Program-made: the position numbers and the translations under genes
Assembly: GCA_014529385.2 (NCBI GenBank)
Contig: CM043956.1
Location: 86,231,721 to 86,295,720, forward strand
Source of the DNA: Adiantum capillus-veneris
Lineage: Eukaryota > Streptophyta > Polypodiopsida > Polypodiales > Pteridaceae
Direction of reading: 5' to 3'
Length of the DNA: 64,000 bases
Shown here: positions 35,020 through 45,284 of the stretch, one piece after another
Numbering within the stretch: the stretch's first letter is position 1
Layout: each line of letters starts with the position of its first letter
Notes under the pieces: generated by a model
The model's database searches: none
Seen by the model: the letters and a program-made list of their open reading frames with translations, nothing else
Told to the model about the DNA's origin: nothing

Positions 35020-35880
35020 TAGAGAAACTTTCTTCTGCAAAGTTGTAGACCACATCGATTACGATGGCTTAAGCAAATAGTTTCTCATCGATTCCGATGC
35101 CTGCAGCGGCTAGTTCCTTCTACAAAGTTGTAGACCACATCTATTCCGATCCCTTGCATGGGTAGTTTCTGCAAAATCATTTTCAATTATAAGAAAAATA
35201 AAAAACATAAAACGAAACTTGCTTTTCGGACATGTACGCAGTCCGCGAACGATAACTCAAAATCGGTGCAGAATGTGAAAAAACTTCCTTTTGCAAAGTT
35301 GTAGACCACATCGATTCCAGTCCCTCTCACGAGTAGTTTTGCAAAATCGATTTCAATCGGGAGAAAACTCAAAAACAGAAAGCGGAAGCTGTTTTTCGGG
35401 TATGTACGCAGTTCGCGAACGATAACTCAAAATCGGTGCAGAATTTGAAAAAACTTCCATCTGCAAAGTTGTAGACCACATCGATTCCAGTCTCTCTCAT
35501 GAGTAGTTTCTACAAAATCGTTTTCGATTAGCAGAAAAATCAAAAATAAAAAGCGGAAGTTGCTTTTCAGGCACGTATGCAGTCCGCGAACGATAACTCA
35601 AAATCGGTGAAGAATTTGAAAAAACTTTCTTCTGCAAAGTTGTAGACCACATCGATTATGGTCTCTCCCTCAAGTAGTTTCTGCAAAATCGTTTTCGATT
35701 AGCAGAAAAATTAAAAACGAAAAGCAGAAGTTGCTTTTCAAGCATGTACGCAATCCGCGAACGATAACTCAAAATCGGTGAAGAATTTGAAAAAACTTCC
35801 TTCTGCAAAGTTGTAGACCACATCGATTATGATGCCTTTTGAGGGTATTTTTTGCAGAATTGTTTTTTATCAGGAGAAAA
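35020..35880. repeat. About 170-bp tandem repeat inside the small LTR element
   Basis: AAAGTTGTAGACCACATC recurs at about 35,039, 35,122, 35,296, 35,465, 35,636 and 35,806; the last four are spaced about 170 bases. GCGAACGATAACTCAAAATC occurs once in each later unit. In the minus orientation part of each unit is open and similar in translation, but no protein family is recognised. Confidence 0.85.
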
Positions 35881-35900
35881 ATCGAAAACAAAAACGTACT

Positions 35901-35912
35901 GCTTTGATACCA
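35901..35912 (-). promoter_or_regulatory. Primer-binding site
   Basis: Minus-strand TGGTATCAAAGC immediately follows the 5' LTR end. It matches the usual TGGTATCAGAGC complement of plant initiator-Met tRNA with one difference. Confidence 0.85.
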
Positions 35913-36054
35913 TGTTGAGAGAGAAAGAGAGAGCACATAAATAGAACCCCAAAGTGTGTAGAATACACACATGAGATGATGTATATATAGAGGGGACCTG
36001 GGTGCCATATATAGAGAATCCATATATTGAGTAGCTTCACATATAAGCTCAATA
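35913..36054 (-). repeat. 5' LTR of the small LTR element
   Basis: 142 bp; plus-strand ends TGTTGAG and CTCAATA. Contains a TATATATA promoter-like box near 35,980. Followed on the plus side by the TTTTC target duplication. Confidence 0.92.
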
Positions 36055-36555
36055 TTTTCTCCATATCAGCATCTTGTACAATACCATATGTCTTCAAGGT
36101 GCAAGTGTACTTGATTGCATTTAGAGAAGAAGAAAAAGAAGAAGAGGATTTTAATGTCGTAGGAAACTATCCCAAGAGACCTCAAAGATCTATCCGCGAC
36201 GAGTTAAACTCAAGATCTGTTATTGAAGAGAGATGCCCTCTCTCTGCATCTCTTGAAAAAAATCCCTCCCTTCCTGACCTGACACTACTGCAATCAATGC
36301 ACTCCTTGAGATAACATTGCATTTCGAGAGATGCCCTCTCTCTGCATCAGCTGAAAACATTCTAGAGCACAGGTGATTGCATCTGAAAGAGAGCAGGAGC
36401 GTAGGATATCATAAGCTAGCAGTTGTAGGTGAGACATTGAGGGAGACGGCCTAGCCACTTGTCCTAAAATCTCGAGTCGATCTGCTCGATGGCCTTTGAT
36501 TGCTATTGCTCATATGTGACTGCGTCTAGAGAGATATCCTCACTTCGTCCAGTGA
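36055..36555 (-). pseudogene. Minus-strand PPR relic, middle piece
   Basis: Minus translation near 36,110-36,060 reads TLKTYGIVQDADMEK, the same repeat as the plus-strand relic at 31,947. Further upstream (about 36,340) MQREGIS-like wording appears. At 36,540-36,556 the DNA matches the plus-strand paralogue at 32,346-32,365, which fixes the CACTA insertion site. Confidence 0.7.
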
Positions 36556-36636
36556 CACTACAAGAGGTTGTGTCACTTCGTCCGGTGACACTACAAGAGG
36601 TTGTGTGACCTCTTGTAGTGTCACTTCGTCCAGTGA
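36541..36636. repeat. Iterated CACTA terminus and flank
   Basis: The 33-bp unit CACTTCGTCC(A/G)GTGA + CACTACAAGAGG + TTGTGT occurs at 36,541 and 36,574, before the true left end. The 12-base terminus is at 36,556-36,567, 36,589-36,600 and, inverted, 36,609-36,620. The middle part forms a 32-bp hairpin with terminus on both sides, bounded by TGA and TCA. Confidence 0.85.
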
Positions 36637-36689
36637 CACTACAAGAGGTTGTGTGCTCTTGTGACGCTGTTAGCGATGGAAATACACTG

Positions 36690-36890
36690 GGTTTTTATAA
36701 CCCCCGGCGTCGCTAAAACCGTCGCTACGAGAGCGTCGCGATATGCGTCGCTATAATCGTCGCTATGAGCGTCGCTAAATAGCGACGCTCATAGCGACGA
36801 TTATAGCGACGTTTACACAGAAGACTATAGCGACGCTCATAGCGACGCTACACAACCATAAATAGCGACGCTTATAGCGACGCCCGAGAG
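36690..36890. repeat. Left subterminal repeats of the CACTA element
   Basis: At least a dozen copies of (A)TAGCGACG or its complement, in both orientations, often paired as AGCGACGCTCATAGCGACG. In characterised En/Spm elements such arrays bind the TNPA partner protein; that role is inferred here. Confidence 0.88.
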
Positions 36891-37248
36891 AATTTTTTTT
36901 TGGTGGCAGGGCATTGAATGCCCTGCCACCCATCAACCATATTGTACTTGATTCACTTTTTAAAAAAAGTGCAAGGGTAGATAATAGACCCAAAATAGTC
37001 ACCCACAAGACGCATTGTTTGCAAAATTGACAATTGTACACATCATAGGCAAAATGAATTGATTGGCAAATGTAATAATGACAATTGTACAACATCATAG
37101 GCATAAAGAATTGATTGGCAAAAGGAACTGCGGTGACAAATGTAATAATATACATGGTTCAAAAAGACGTATAAAATCCATCTCATGATACATAAGCTAT
37201 GAGAAACCCTAAACTAATGCTATCTAGCTACGGCTAAACTGACGTCGT
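36891..37248. other. CACTA 3' region after the partner gene
   Basis: No coding region. An imperfect inverted repeat built on GGGCATTGAATGCCC lies at 36,907-36,922. A duplicated AATGACAATTGTACA-type sequence lies at 37,025-37,090. Confidence 0.55.
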
Positions 37249-38558
37249 CTAGTCAGACGTCTCATCGCGTCCAAGCGGCGTATCTGTTGGATTCTGCAAA
37301 AAAAGACAATAAGACAGCTTTCAGTAAGTATAAACATATAACGACATTTATAAAACAATACAAAAAATAAAAAAGAGTAAACCCTAATACTAACCATGCC
37401 GCCGCGAGAACTGAGAATGTCCATCAGGGCGTTTAAGCCCTTCCTGCCTGCGTACTCGCGCTCGTACGGTGTGGGATCACGTCCTGTAATCAACCACTGT
37501 CAAAACATACAAAGATTTCATTATGTTAGAATTAAAAAACTCATAAACCCTAAACTATCGAACATAAAGAGCAATGTGAAAACACTTACAAAATCGGCCT
37601 CAAATGATGCCCATCCACCGCTCCCCAAGTGGTGCGAGCTCCCTGCCTCTACTCGCGCTCTGGCTGCATCCTTTTGTTGCTTCCACTTGTCGGGATTCTC
37701 GCGCGCTGCTTTCTTCGCATTCTTCCAATCTTCTTTGGCCAGCCAATCTGGCTTGTTCCACCCATTCTTGATTTCTTTTTGCACTTCGGAATGCTTGTGT
37801 TTGTAGTATTCGTGCATTCGAATCTTCATCAGGTCTTCATCGAAGCGCTGATCCCGTGTTGGAACGGGAAACTCATCATGAAGTATGCTGATGACTCTGT
37901 TTTGTAAATCACTTGGTACTTCACTCCATTTGTTTAGTATGTAGTGTCTAAACAGCTGAGAGCAAAGACCACGCATGCGCGAGATCACCTTCTTGCCGTC
38001 ATCATCCATGATGATGCCGCCACTGAAGTCGACGGAGTAAGGCAAGCCTTCTGGTCGGTGACGCGTGAGCCTGGGTGTCCCGGCAGGGGTCTCTAGCAGC
38101 GTGTCGATGGGGGTACGGACGTCAGGTGTCTCCACCGACGTCTGGGCCCCGAAGCGAGGAGTGTCGAGTGGGGTGGCTCCTGGAGGAGTAGGTGGAGGTG
38201 TGTAGCTTCTAGGAACAGTCAACCGTGCAAAACCTGGCGTAGATGGCGATGTTGTGGCTGGTGTGAGGGCAGGCAAAGAAGGGGAGGGTAAACACCCTCG
38301 TCGAACACGAGGCGGTGTGGAGGCATCACTGGCGGAATCCCCACAACAACCGCCACCGCCACCACTAGAGCGCCGGTGTCTAGACGAGTGTGAAGCTCGT
38401 CTCGTCGACGTCGAAGCTTCGGAGTGCGCCGAATGCTCCGAAAGAGAGGGAGATGCGGATGGAGTAGGAACGCGCGATGATGCGCCAGAGCGATGACGCT
38501 CCACGTACCACTGTCTCTGCTGCGGTGACAAAGAAGAAATAAACTCCTCATCATCCAT
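37249..38558 (-). CDS. CACTA partner protein (TNPA/Transposase_24-like), intact three-exon gene
   Basis: Exons 38,558-37,590, 37,496-37,395 and 37,293-37,249 join in phase with GTAAGT and GTTAGT donors and CAG acceptors, giving 371 residues from ATG (MDDEEFISSL) to TAG. Residues 25-170 are Ser/Pro/Thr/Arg-rich with runs such as SSGGGGG. The C-terminal half carries the plant Ptta/En/Spm signature: basic KHSEVQKEIKNGWNKPDW, Trp-spaced WKNAKKAARENPDKWKQ and GSGGWASFEADF. Such proteins bind subterminal repeats and assist TNP2. No stop or frameshift is seen. A damaged duplicate lies at 39,762-40,556. The family call is by wording, not alignment. Confidence 0.82.
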
Positions 38559-38830
38559 ACCTGCATTAAACACACAAATATTTAAACTTAATATTGAATG
38601 AATAGAGTAGACAATGATGCAAAGACCATTAAATACAATGACGTAATGACGCATATAAATACAATGACGCAATGAATTGAGTGATAGAAGAGGCAAGTCG
38701 AAAACTCAGGATTTTCAATCAAAAGATGTGAGCGCGAGTAGAAAAGAGCGTTATACACCATGGAAGGTACTTAGAGAGCCAGAGCTTTTACAACACGGAG
38801 CAAAATTGTTCAAATACAATATTTGTGGCT

Positions 38831-39790
38831 TTAAGAGATCTCTCTCTCATCCTCGCATAACTCAGCATAACTTCCTATATCTATATAGAGCTCTCCGTTT
38901 AAACACATATCCTCTGTTTCATTTTGTAGCTCCTCTGCATGCACCCCATATAGAGTAGTAGCATCTTGATGCTCGTCTGGCACCACCGCAGCGGCTTCTG
39001 ATTGAGCATCTTCTCTGATCTCCTCCATTGATGTCGTTGTGATTGGCAGATGGTAGCCTTCATACGTCCTTGCACTACGAGGGGCTACCTCTATGACGTA
39101 CCACCAGTTTGATGTAGACTTTGTAGGATGAAATATTACCTGCCAGAGCCACATAACTTACATGAGAGCTTTCAAGCACATAACTTGTAAAAGGGGGATG
39201 TTAACTATTTACATACTTACTTGTTCACAATGCTCGGGTAGTATGAAAGTGTCTCTTAGGTCAGTCCATTTCTTAGTAGAATCCACCTCAAGAAAACCAG
39301 ACTCTCCTCTACGCACAGTAGCATTGCGACCCTGCATGATTATCTTGAACCATTGCACGTCGAACAAGTCGACAAAAAATCCTCTGTAATCGATCCTCAA
39401 AATCTCTTGCAGCGTGCCGAAGTAAGTGAGTTCCGCCACCACAGGATCTGCATCAGAGGAACGTCGTCGACTAGACTGTTCAAATTTTGCCATGATTCCA
39501 CAATCTTAAGTAAAACGCTTTTTGTCGATTCGTTCCACCCTAAAATGTCGACCTTTACACCATGCTGCTGTGTATGACTTATACTACAACGAACAAAGAT
39601 TATGAGTGGCCGTTCAAACGTTTATAAATAAAGTCACTTGCTAGTCGTACATTGCAAACTTACCTTGGTCGCGCAACCCCGAGAGTACTCCCACTCTTCT
39701 TCAGTCACTTCTTCACCGCATTGTTGTGCGCTTTTCAATTGGTTGTGCAACCATCTTAAGCTCATGAAGGTTGGTAGGCTCTCCAGAACC
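38831..39790 (-). pseudogene. Duplicated transposase 3' exons, copy A
   Basis: Tail of exon 4 (39,790-39,664), exon 5 (39,583-39,221) and exon 6 (39,139-38,831), equivalent to copy B 1,998 bases higher. Exon 5 contains a nonsense TAA at 39,508-39,506 where copy B has CAA (FTQDCG). Exon 6 is fully open: NWWYVIEVAPR stays intact where copy B has TGA. Together they carry the DUF4216-type region. These exons lack their own 5' part and could contribute only by splicing from upstream. Confidence 0.85.
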
Positions 39791-40556
39791 GCTTGTGGTT
39801 GCAGTATTCGCGCATTCGAATCTTCATCAGGTCTTCATTGAAGCGCTGATCCCGTGTTGGAACGGGAAACTCATCATGAAGTATGCTGATGACTCTGTTT
39901 TGTAAATCACTTGGTACTTCACTCCATTTGTTTAGTATGTAGTGTCTAAACAGCTGAGAGCACAGACCACGCATGCGCGAGATCACCTTCTTGCCGTCAT
40001 CATCCATGATGATGCCGTCGCTGATGTCGACGGAGTAAGGCAAGCCCTCTGGCCGGTGACGCGTGAACCTGGGTGTCTCGGCAGGGGTCTCTAACGGCGT
40101 GTCGATGGGGGTACGGACGTCAGGTGTCTCCACCGGCGTCTGGGCCCCGAAGCGAGGAGTGTCGAGTGGGGTGGCTCCTGGCGGAGTAGGTAGAGGTGTG
40201 TAGCTTCTAGGAACAGTCAGCCGTGCAAAACCTGGCGTAGATGGCGATGCTGTGGCTGGTGTGGGGGCGGGCAAAGAAGGGGAGGGTAAAGAGCCTCGTC
40301 GAACACGAGGCGGTGTGGAGGCATCAGTGGCGGAATCCCCACTACAACCTCCACCGCCACCACTAGAGCGCCGGTGTCTAGACGAGTTTGAAGCTCGTCT
40401 CGTCGACGCCGAAGCTTCGGAGCGCGCCGAATGCTCCAAAAGAGAGGGAGATGTGGATGGAGTAGGAACGCGCGATGATGCGCCAGAGCGATGACGCTCC
40501 ACGTACCACTGTCTCTGCTGCGGTGACAAAGAAGAAAGAAACTCCTCATCATCCAT
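39762..40556 (-). pseudogene. Truncated, chimeric duplicate of the partner gene (copy B)
   Basis: From ATG at 40,556 the protein follows the intact partner through RDQRFNEDLMKIRMREY (about 250 residues). It then crosses the duplication junction at about 39,790 and ends after 13 foreign residues (NHKRFWRAYQPS) read from antiparallel-frame transposase exon 4 DNA. It lacks the Trp/Lys-rich C-terminal domain and exons 2-3. It may still be translated as a 264-residue truncated protein with the N-terminal low-complexity region. Confidence 0.85.
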
Positions 40557-40828
40557 ACCTGCATTAAACACACAAATATTTAAACTTAATATTGAATGAA
40601 TAGAGTAGACAATGACGCAAAGACCATTAAATACAATGACGTAATGACGCATATAAATACAATGACGCAATGAATTGAGTGATAGAAGAGGCAAGTCGAA
40701 AACTCAGAATTTTCAATCAAAAGATGTGAGCGCGAGTAGAAAAGAGCGTTATACACCATGGAAGGTACTTAGAGAGCCAGAGCTTTTACAACACGGAGCA
40801 AAATTGTTCAAATACAATATTTGTGGCT

Positions 40829-43800
40829 TTAAGAGATCTCTCTCTCATCCTCGCATAACTCAGCATAACTTCCTATATCTATATAGAGCTCTCCGTTTAA
40901 ACACATATCCTCTGTTTCATTTTGTAGCTCCTCTGCATGCACCCCATATAGAGTAGTAGCATCTTGATGCTCGTCTGGCACCACCGCAGCGGCTTTTGAT
41001 TGAGCATCTTCTCTGATCTCCTCCATTGATGTCGTTGTGATTGGCACATGGTAGCCTTCATACGTCCTTGCACTACGAGGGGCTACCTCTATGACGTACC
41101 ATCAGTTTGATGTAGACTTTGTAGGATGAAATATTACCTGCCAGAGCCACATAACTTACATGAGAGCTTTCAAGCACATAACTTGTAAAAGGGGGATGTT
41201 AACTATTTACATACTTACTTGTTCACAATGCTCGGTTAGTATGAAAGTGTCTCTTAGGTCAGTCCATTTCTTAGTAGAATCCACCTCAAGAAAACCAGAC
41301 TCTCCTCTACGCACAGTAGCGTTGCGACCCTGCATGATTATCTTGAACCATTGTACGTCGAACAAGTCGACAAAAAATCCTCTGTAATCGATCCTCAAAA
41401 TCTCTTGCAGCGTGCCGAAGTAAGTGAGTTCCGCCACCACAGGATCTGCATCAGAGGAACGTCGTCGACTAGACTGTTCAAATTTTGCCATGATTCCACA
41501 ATCTTGAGTAAAACGCTTTTTGTCAATTCGTTCCACCCTAAAATATCGACCTTTACACCATGCTGTTGTGTATGACTTATACTACAACGAACAAAGATTA
41601 TGAGTGGCCGTTCAAACGTTTATAAATAAAGTCACTTGCTAGTCGTACATTGCAAACTTACCTTGGTCGCGCAACCCCGAGAGTACTCCCACTCTTCTTC
41701 AGTCACTTCTTCACCGCATTGTTGTGCACTTTTCAATTGGTTGTGCAACCATCTTAAGCTCATGAAGGTTGGTAGGCTCTCCAGAACCGCTGGATAGTGC
41801 ATCGGTGGTCGTCTTCCCCGTCTCCACTCGATTCGTGCCCTTTGTCGCTCTTGCTTTGCATCCTCATATTGTGAAATCCACTTTTGCATCACTGGATTGT
41901 GAAGCATGCAAAATCGGTTGATTTTAGCCTCTAGATCTTCCGTCATCTTCTTCTCAACACCGAGATTGCACATGACAATCCCAGATATGCGCTCATCATC
42001 TATGGTTCGCCATAGCGTGTCCCGGGATTTATCAAATCCGTCTAGCCACTCTCCAATGTACACTAGGGACTCTGATACCAACCAACCTTCTGCCATGCTA
42101 CCCTCCGGACGTGCCTTTTGACGCACATATCCCTTAAGCGTTTTCATGAAACGCTCTAAGAAGAACATCCATCTGGAATGAACTGTGCTAGCTATTTCCA
42201 CCTCATCAACTATGTGAACAAGAAGATGCACCTGAATGGTTAGCATCGTAGTAGAAAAATGTTTCTCAAACATGCACACAAGCTCCGCAGCATTTAGTTT
42301 GGCAAATGGTATGGAGTCTACGTTGATCTCCTTTTGTGAGATCCATTGCACCAGCTTTGCAAGTTTGTAGATTGTGTTACGGATGTCGAGAGACAAACAT
42401 CCCTCAATGGCAACCGGTAAAATAAACTGTAAAGTATGTGCAGCAATGATATTAAAGTCCACATTTTATGCAATGATATTAAAGTCCACTATGAACGTAC
42501 CTGACACATTTTATGCCAATCGTGTGACTTCAAACCGGTAAGCTTTTCTTCTTTAGTAAAACACGTTCGGAGCGAGTGCATTACGCCAGTGGGGTTCCGC
42601 AAAGATCGAATGGTCTCTTTTACTTTGCGTTCTTGGGCTCCTGTGAAAATCCATGGTGCTTTAGGGAGTTTTATCGATCCATTAGACGCTGTTTGCGGCC
42701 AATATTGCTCCATACGATCCACATTTCTAAGGTCAACTCTGGCTCCCAAAGTATCTTTCTTACCGGTTAGATGGTCCCATAGTAGATTACCCACATTCTT
42801 GAATATGTGCATTGGATCGAGCAAGTGATTGATCATGAGTCGAGGCGAGTATGGTAACTCGTACCATAGAGATAGTCTCTTCATCCCTGGAGGCAATCCG
42901 TCATCGCACATCTCCTTCTGCTCTAACCATGCTTGCGCAGACATCCTTGGTGGCTCTCTTCCCAAAAATCCGTTGCGTAACACATGATTCTCTGGAAGAT
43001 ACGCTTGATGACCTTCGTAGATTTGCTTCTTCATTGAGGGTACCCTACGTGCATTTAGTCTAGGTCCACATGTGACACATGCTCTGTATCCGCTTGTTTG
43101 AAGCCCTGCATGTATACACATGATAATAGATCAACTATGGGAAAAAACAAGATTGTATCCGCTTGTGTCAATAGATCACCTGAGCATTCTGTTAGCCCGG
43201 GATAGTCATGCATGGTCCACATTAGAATGCCTCTGATCAAAGCATTCCGTCGTCCTGTGTGTCGGCTCATATCCACCACCTCTATGCCAATCCACAATTG
43301 TTGTAGCACTTCCAATAGTGGACGAAGATACACATCCATATTCCCCACTTTATATCGCCCTGGCACAATCAAGCTTAACCATAGGTGCCCCTTCTTCATA
43401 GTCAACCACGGGGGAATGTTGTAGTTGACGATGACAGCGGGCCATACACTATAAGATGTTGATCTTTGACCAAATGGATTTACGCCATTGATAGCCAGTC
43501 CTAAGCGCAAATTTTGAGCTTCCCTGGCAAAATCCGACCATGTTCCATCTATATGTTTCCACGCTACGCAATCTACAGGAATTCGTAGCACACCATCCGA
43601 AGATTTATTCTCCTCATGCCATGATGCTAGGGCGGCCATGGACTTACATTCGAAGAAATGCTTGATGCGAGGAAGCAGAGGGAAATGTCGCAAAACCTTT
43701 TGTGGAATTTTTGTCCCGTGGAGATCTACTCGATATCTTTCGGAATCACATTTCGGACAATTCTGCATGTCTATGTATTCCCCTCTGAAACGAATGCAGT

Positions 43801-44548
43801 CATTAGGACAAGCGTGGATAGAATTGTAATCCATCCCCAAGTTTCGCAAAATCTTTCTTGCTTCATCTCGAGAATCTGGCATCACATTGTCAGCTGGTAG
43901 TATGTGCTCTTTCAGCAATCTACACAACATAAAAATATGATACAGTCGTGTAAAAATCTATCAGATCATTATACATTTAGAGTTTTATTAAAGTAAACTA
44001 ATTGTAATAGATCACCTGAAAAGCGCTGTGACGCTAGTGTCACTCCATCCAAACTTTGCCTGCATGTTGAGAAGAACCAGGAGTGCTTTCAATCTAGACA
44101 TACGTGCTCCATTATACAATGGCGTATCGGCTTCACTTTTCATATCATCATAGATAAGCCTTTCTGAATCCATGATCGTCTCGATCATTTCATCAATCTC
44201 GGGCTCAAACATTGCCTCGTTGGGAATGTGCTCTGCATGATCATCCCCCGAGCTGTCAGAGGCTACATCTTGTGGCCTCACATATGCTACTTGACCAAAG
44301 CGCCTACGAACACGTCTATTGGGTTGCAAGATTGCTGCTTGTTGGCCAGCGTCAGATTCCGACGAGTTATAATTGGCAACAACTCGATCTATAATAGATG
44401 GATCGAACTCGCCAAATTCACGAACGTGCTGCAAAGAAACACGTCTTGTCCGTCGCACAGCATGCTTGCATTGATTACAAGGACATAAGACCCTCGTTGA
44501 GAGATAGGTGTTTCGGTTGGACGGTCCCACATCCTCGTCGCTACTCAT
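40829..44548 (-). CDS. TNP2-type CACTA transposase, six exons, one nonsense codon
   Basis: Exons 44,548-44,016, 43,919-43,180, 43,105-42,501, 42,426-41,662, 41,581-41,219 and 41,137-40,829 join in phase (3,315 nt). Donors are GTGATC, GTGATC, GTACGT, GTAAGT and GTAAGT; acceptors are TAG, CAG, CAG, TAG and CAG. Order of domains: Transpos_assoc-like Cys/His region (LCPCNQCKHAVRRTRRVSLQ), Transposase_21 core (FRGEYIDMQNCPKC, VWPAVIVNYNIPPWL, HLLDPMHIFKNVGNLLWDHL), DUF4218 (HKMCQFILPVAIEG) and DUF4216 (GTLQEILRIDYRGFFVDLF). TGA at 41,104-41,102 in exon 6 cuts the product to about 1,013 residues. LAINGVNPFG has Asn where most relatives have Asp. Promoter expected beyond 44.6 kb. Confidence 0.9.
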
Positions 44549-44610
44549 AATGAGGATAAAAAACTTATAACCTGGACAACAAATTTAATATTCTATTGGC
44601 ATCCTTCGTC

Positions 44611-44700
<90 letters not shown>

Positions 44701-45284
44701 ACCTCACATTCTCTAGTCATGTCCAATCCCCGCACACCTCGGTCTAGAGGTGCACGGAGATCAGAACCACCGGGTTATAATCTCGTCTTTATTGGTCAAT
44801 ACCTATATTTCTGGGTACAAGAAATCTACACACCCACGTCTACATGATACTGCATGTAGTGGACAAAACCCCTTTGCCTCTTCTCTAGCTGTAGCACTTC
44901 ACAGCATCTTAACATCTTTTCACAGTAGATCTTTTCACTGTTCGTCTAACTCTAAACCCTAAACCATAAGTAATTCTTGCGTGGACTCAATCTAATGTAA
45001 ATAAGTGTAAATCTAACTAAAAATAAACCTAAATCTAATTTAACGTAAGTCTACATCTAACCTAATCTTTAACGTCTTTTGGGATAGTTTCCTACGACGT
45101 TAAAACTCTCTTCTTCTTGTGTGTGTGTGTGTGTGTGTGGGTAAACCTAAATAAACCTAAGTCTAATCTAATATAACATAAATCTAAATCTAACGTAAAT
45201 TATGTTATATTAAAAACAAAGAACTAAACTAACAGGGATTATAAGAACCTTAAAACTGATTTAACACATAATTTTTCACATAAC
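44549..45284. repeat. CT tract and telomere-like CTAAATCTAA repeats upstream of the transposase
   Basis: A (CT)n tract spans about 44,614-44,698. From 44,945 to 45,210 the sequence is built of degenerate TAAACCTAAATCTAA units, including one CTAAACCCTAAACC telomere-like match (44,950). A (GT)n run lies at 45,117-45,138. No exon was recognised, but the transposase 5' UTR probably crosses this region. Confidence 0.7.

Larger units (their letters stand above)
33481..36054 (-). mobile_element. Complete small non-coding LTR retrotransposon (TRIM-like)
   Basis: Two 142-bp direct repeats flank a 2,290-bp interior. The target duplication is TTTTC at 33,476-33,480 and 36,055-36,059. In minus orientation the LTR starts TGTTGAGCTTATATG and ends CTCTCTCAACA. 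The primer-binding site TGGTATCAAAGC (35,912-35,901) abuts the 5' LTR and fits initiator-Met tRNA; a purine tract GAGCGGGGA (33,631-33,623) abuts the 3' LTR. No gag or pol is encoded, so the element must be moved by proteins from elsewhere. It is inserted in the PPR relic. Confidence 0.9.
37793..41789. repeat. 1,998-bp direct tandem duplication inside the CACTA element
   Basis: Copy A is about 37,793-39,790 and copy B 39,791-41,788, with few substitutions and a constant offset of 1,998. Left and right parental borders share the triplet GCT (GAAT-GCT-TGTG and ACC-GCT-GGAT), and the junction reads ACC-GCT-TGTG. Each unit holds part of the partner gene, the last two transposase exons and the end of transposase exon 4. 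Confidence 0.95.

Noticed and set aside
38219-38575. 118-codon minus frame inside the partner gene, with a twin 1,998 bases away
   Set aside because: It is a shifted-frame shadow of the Ser/Pro-rich part of the intact partner protein and exists twice only because of the tandem duplication.
42434-42490. Short duplicated TGGACTTTAATATCATTGC next to transposase exon 4, open in frame
   Set aside because: It lies in intron 3; using CAG acceptor 42,427 restores the family wording HKMCQFILPVAIEG, so the extra frame is not coding.
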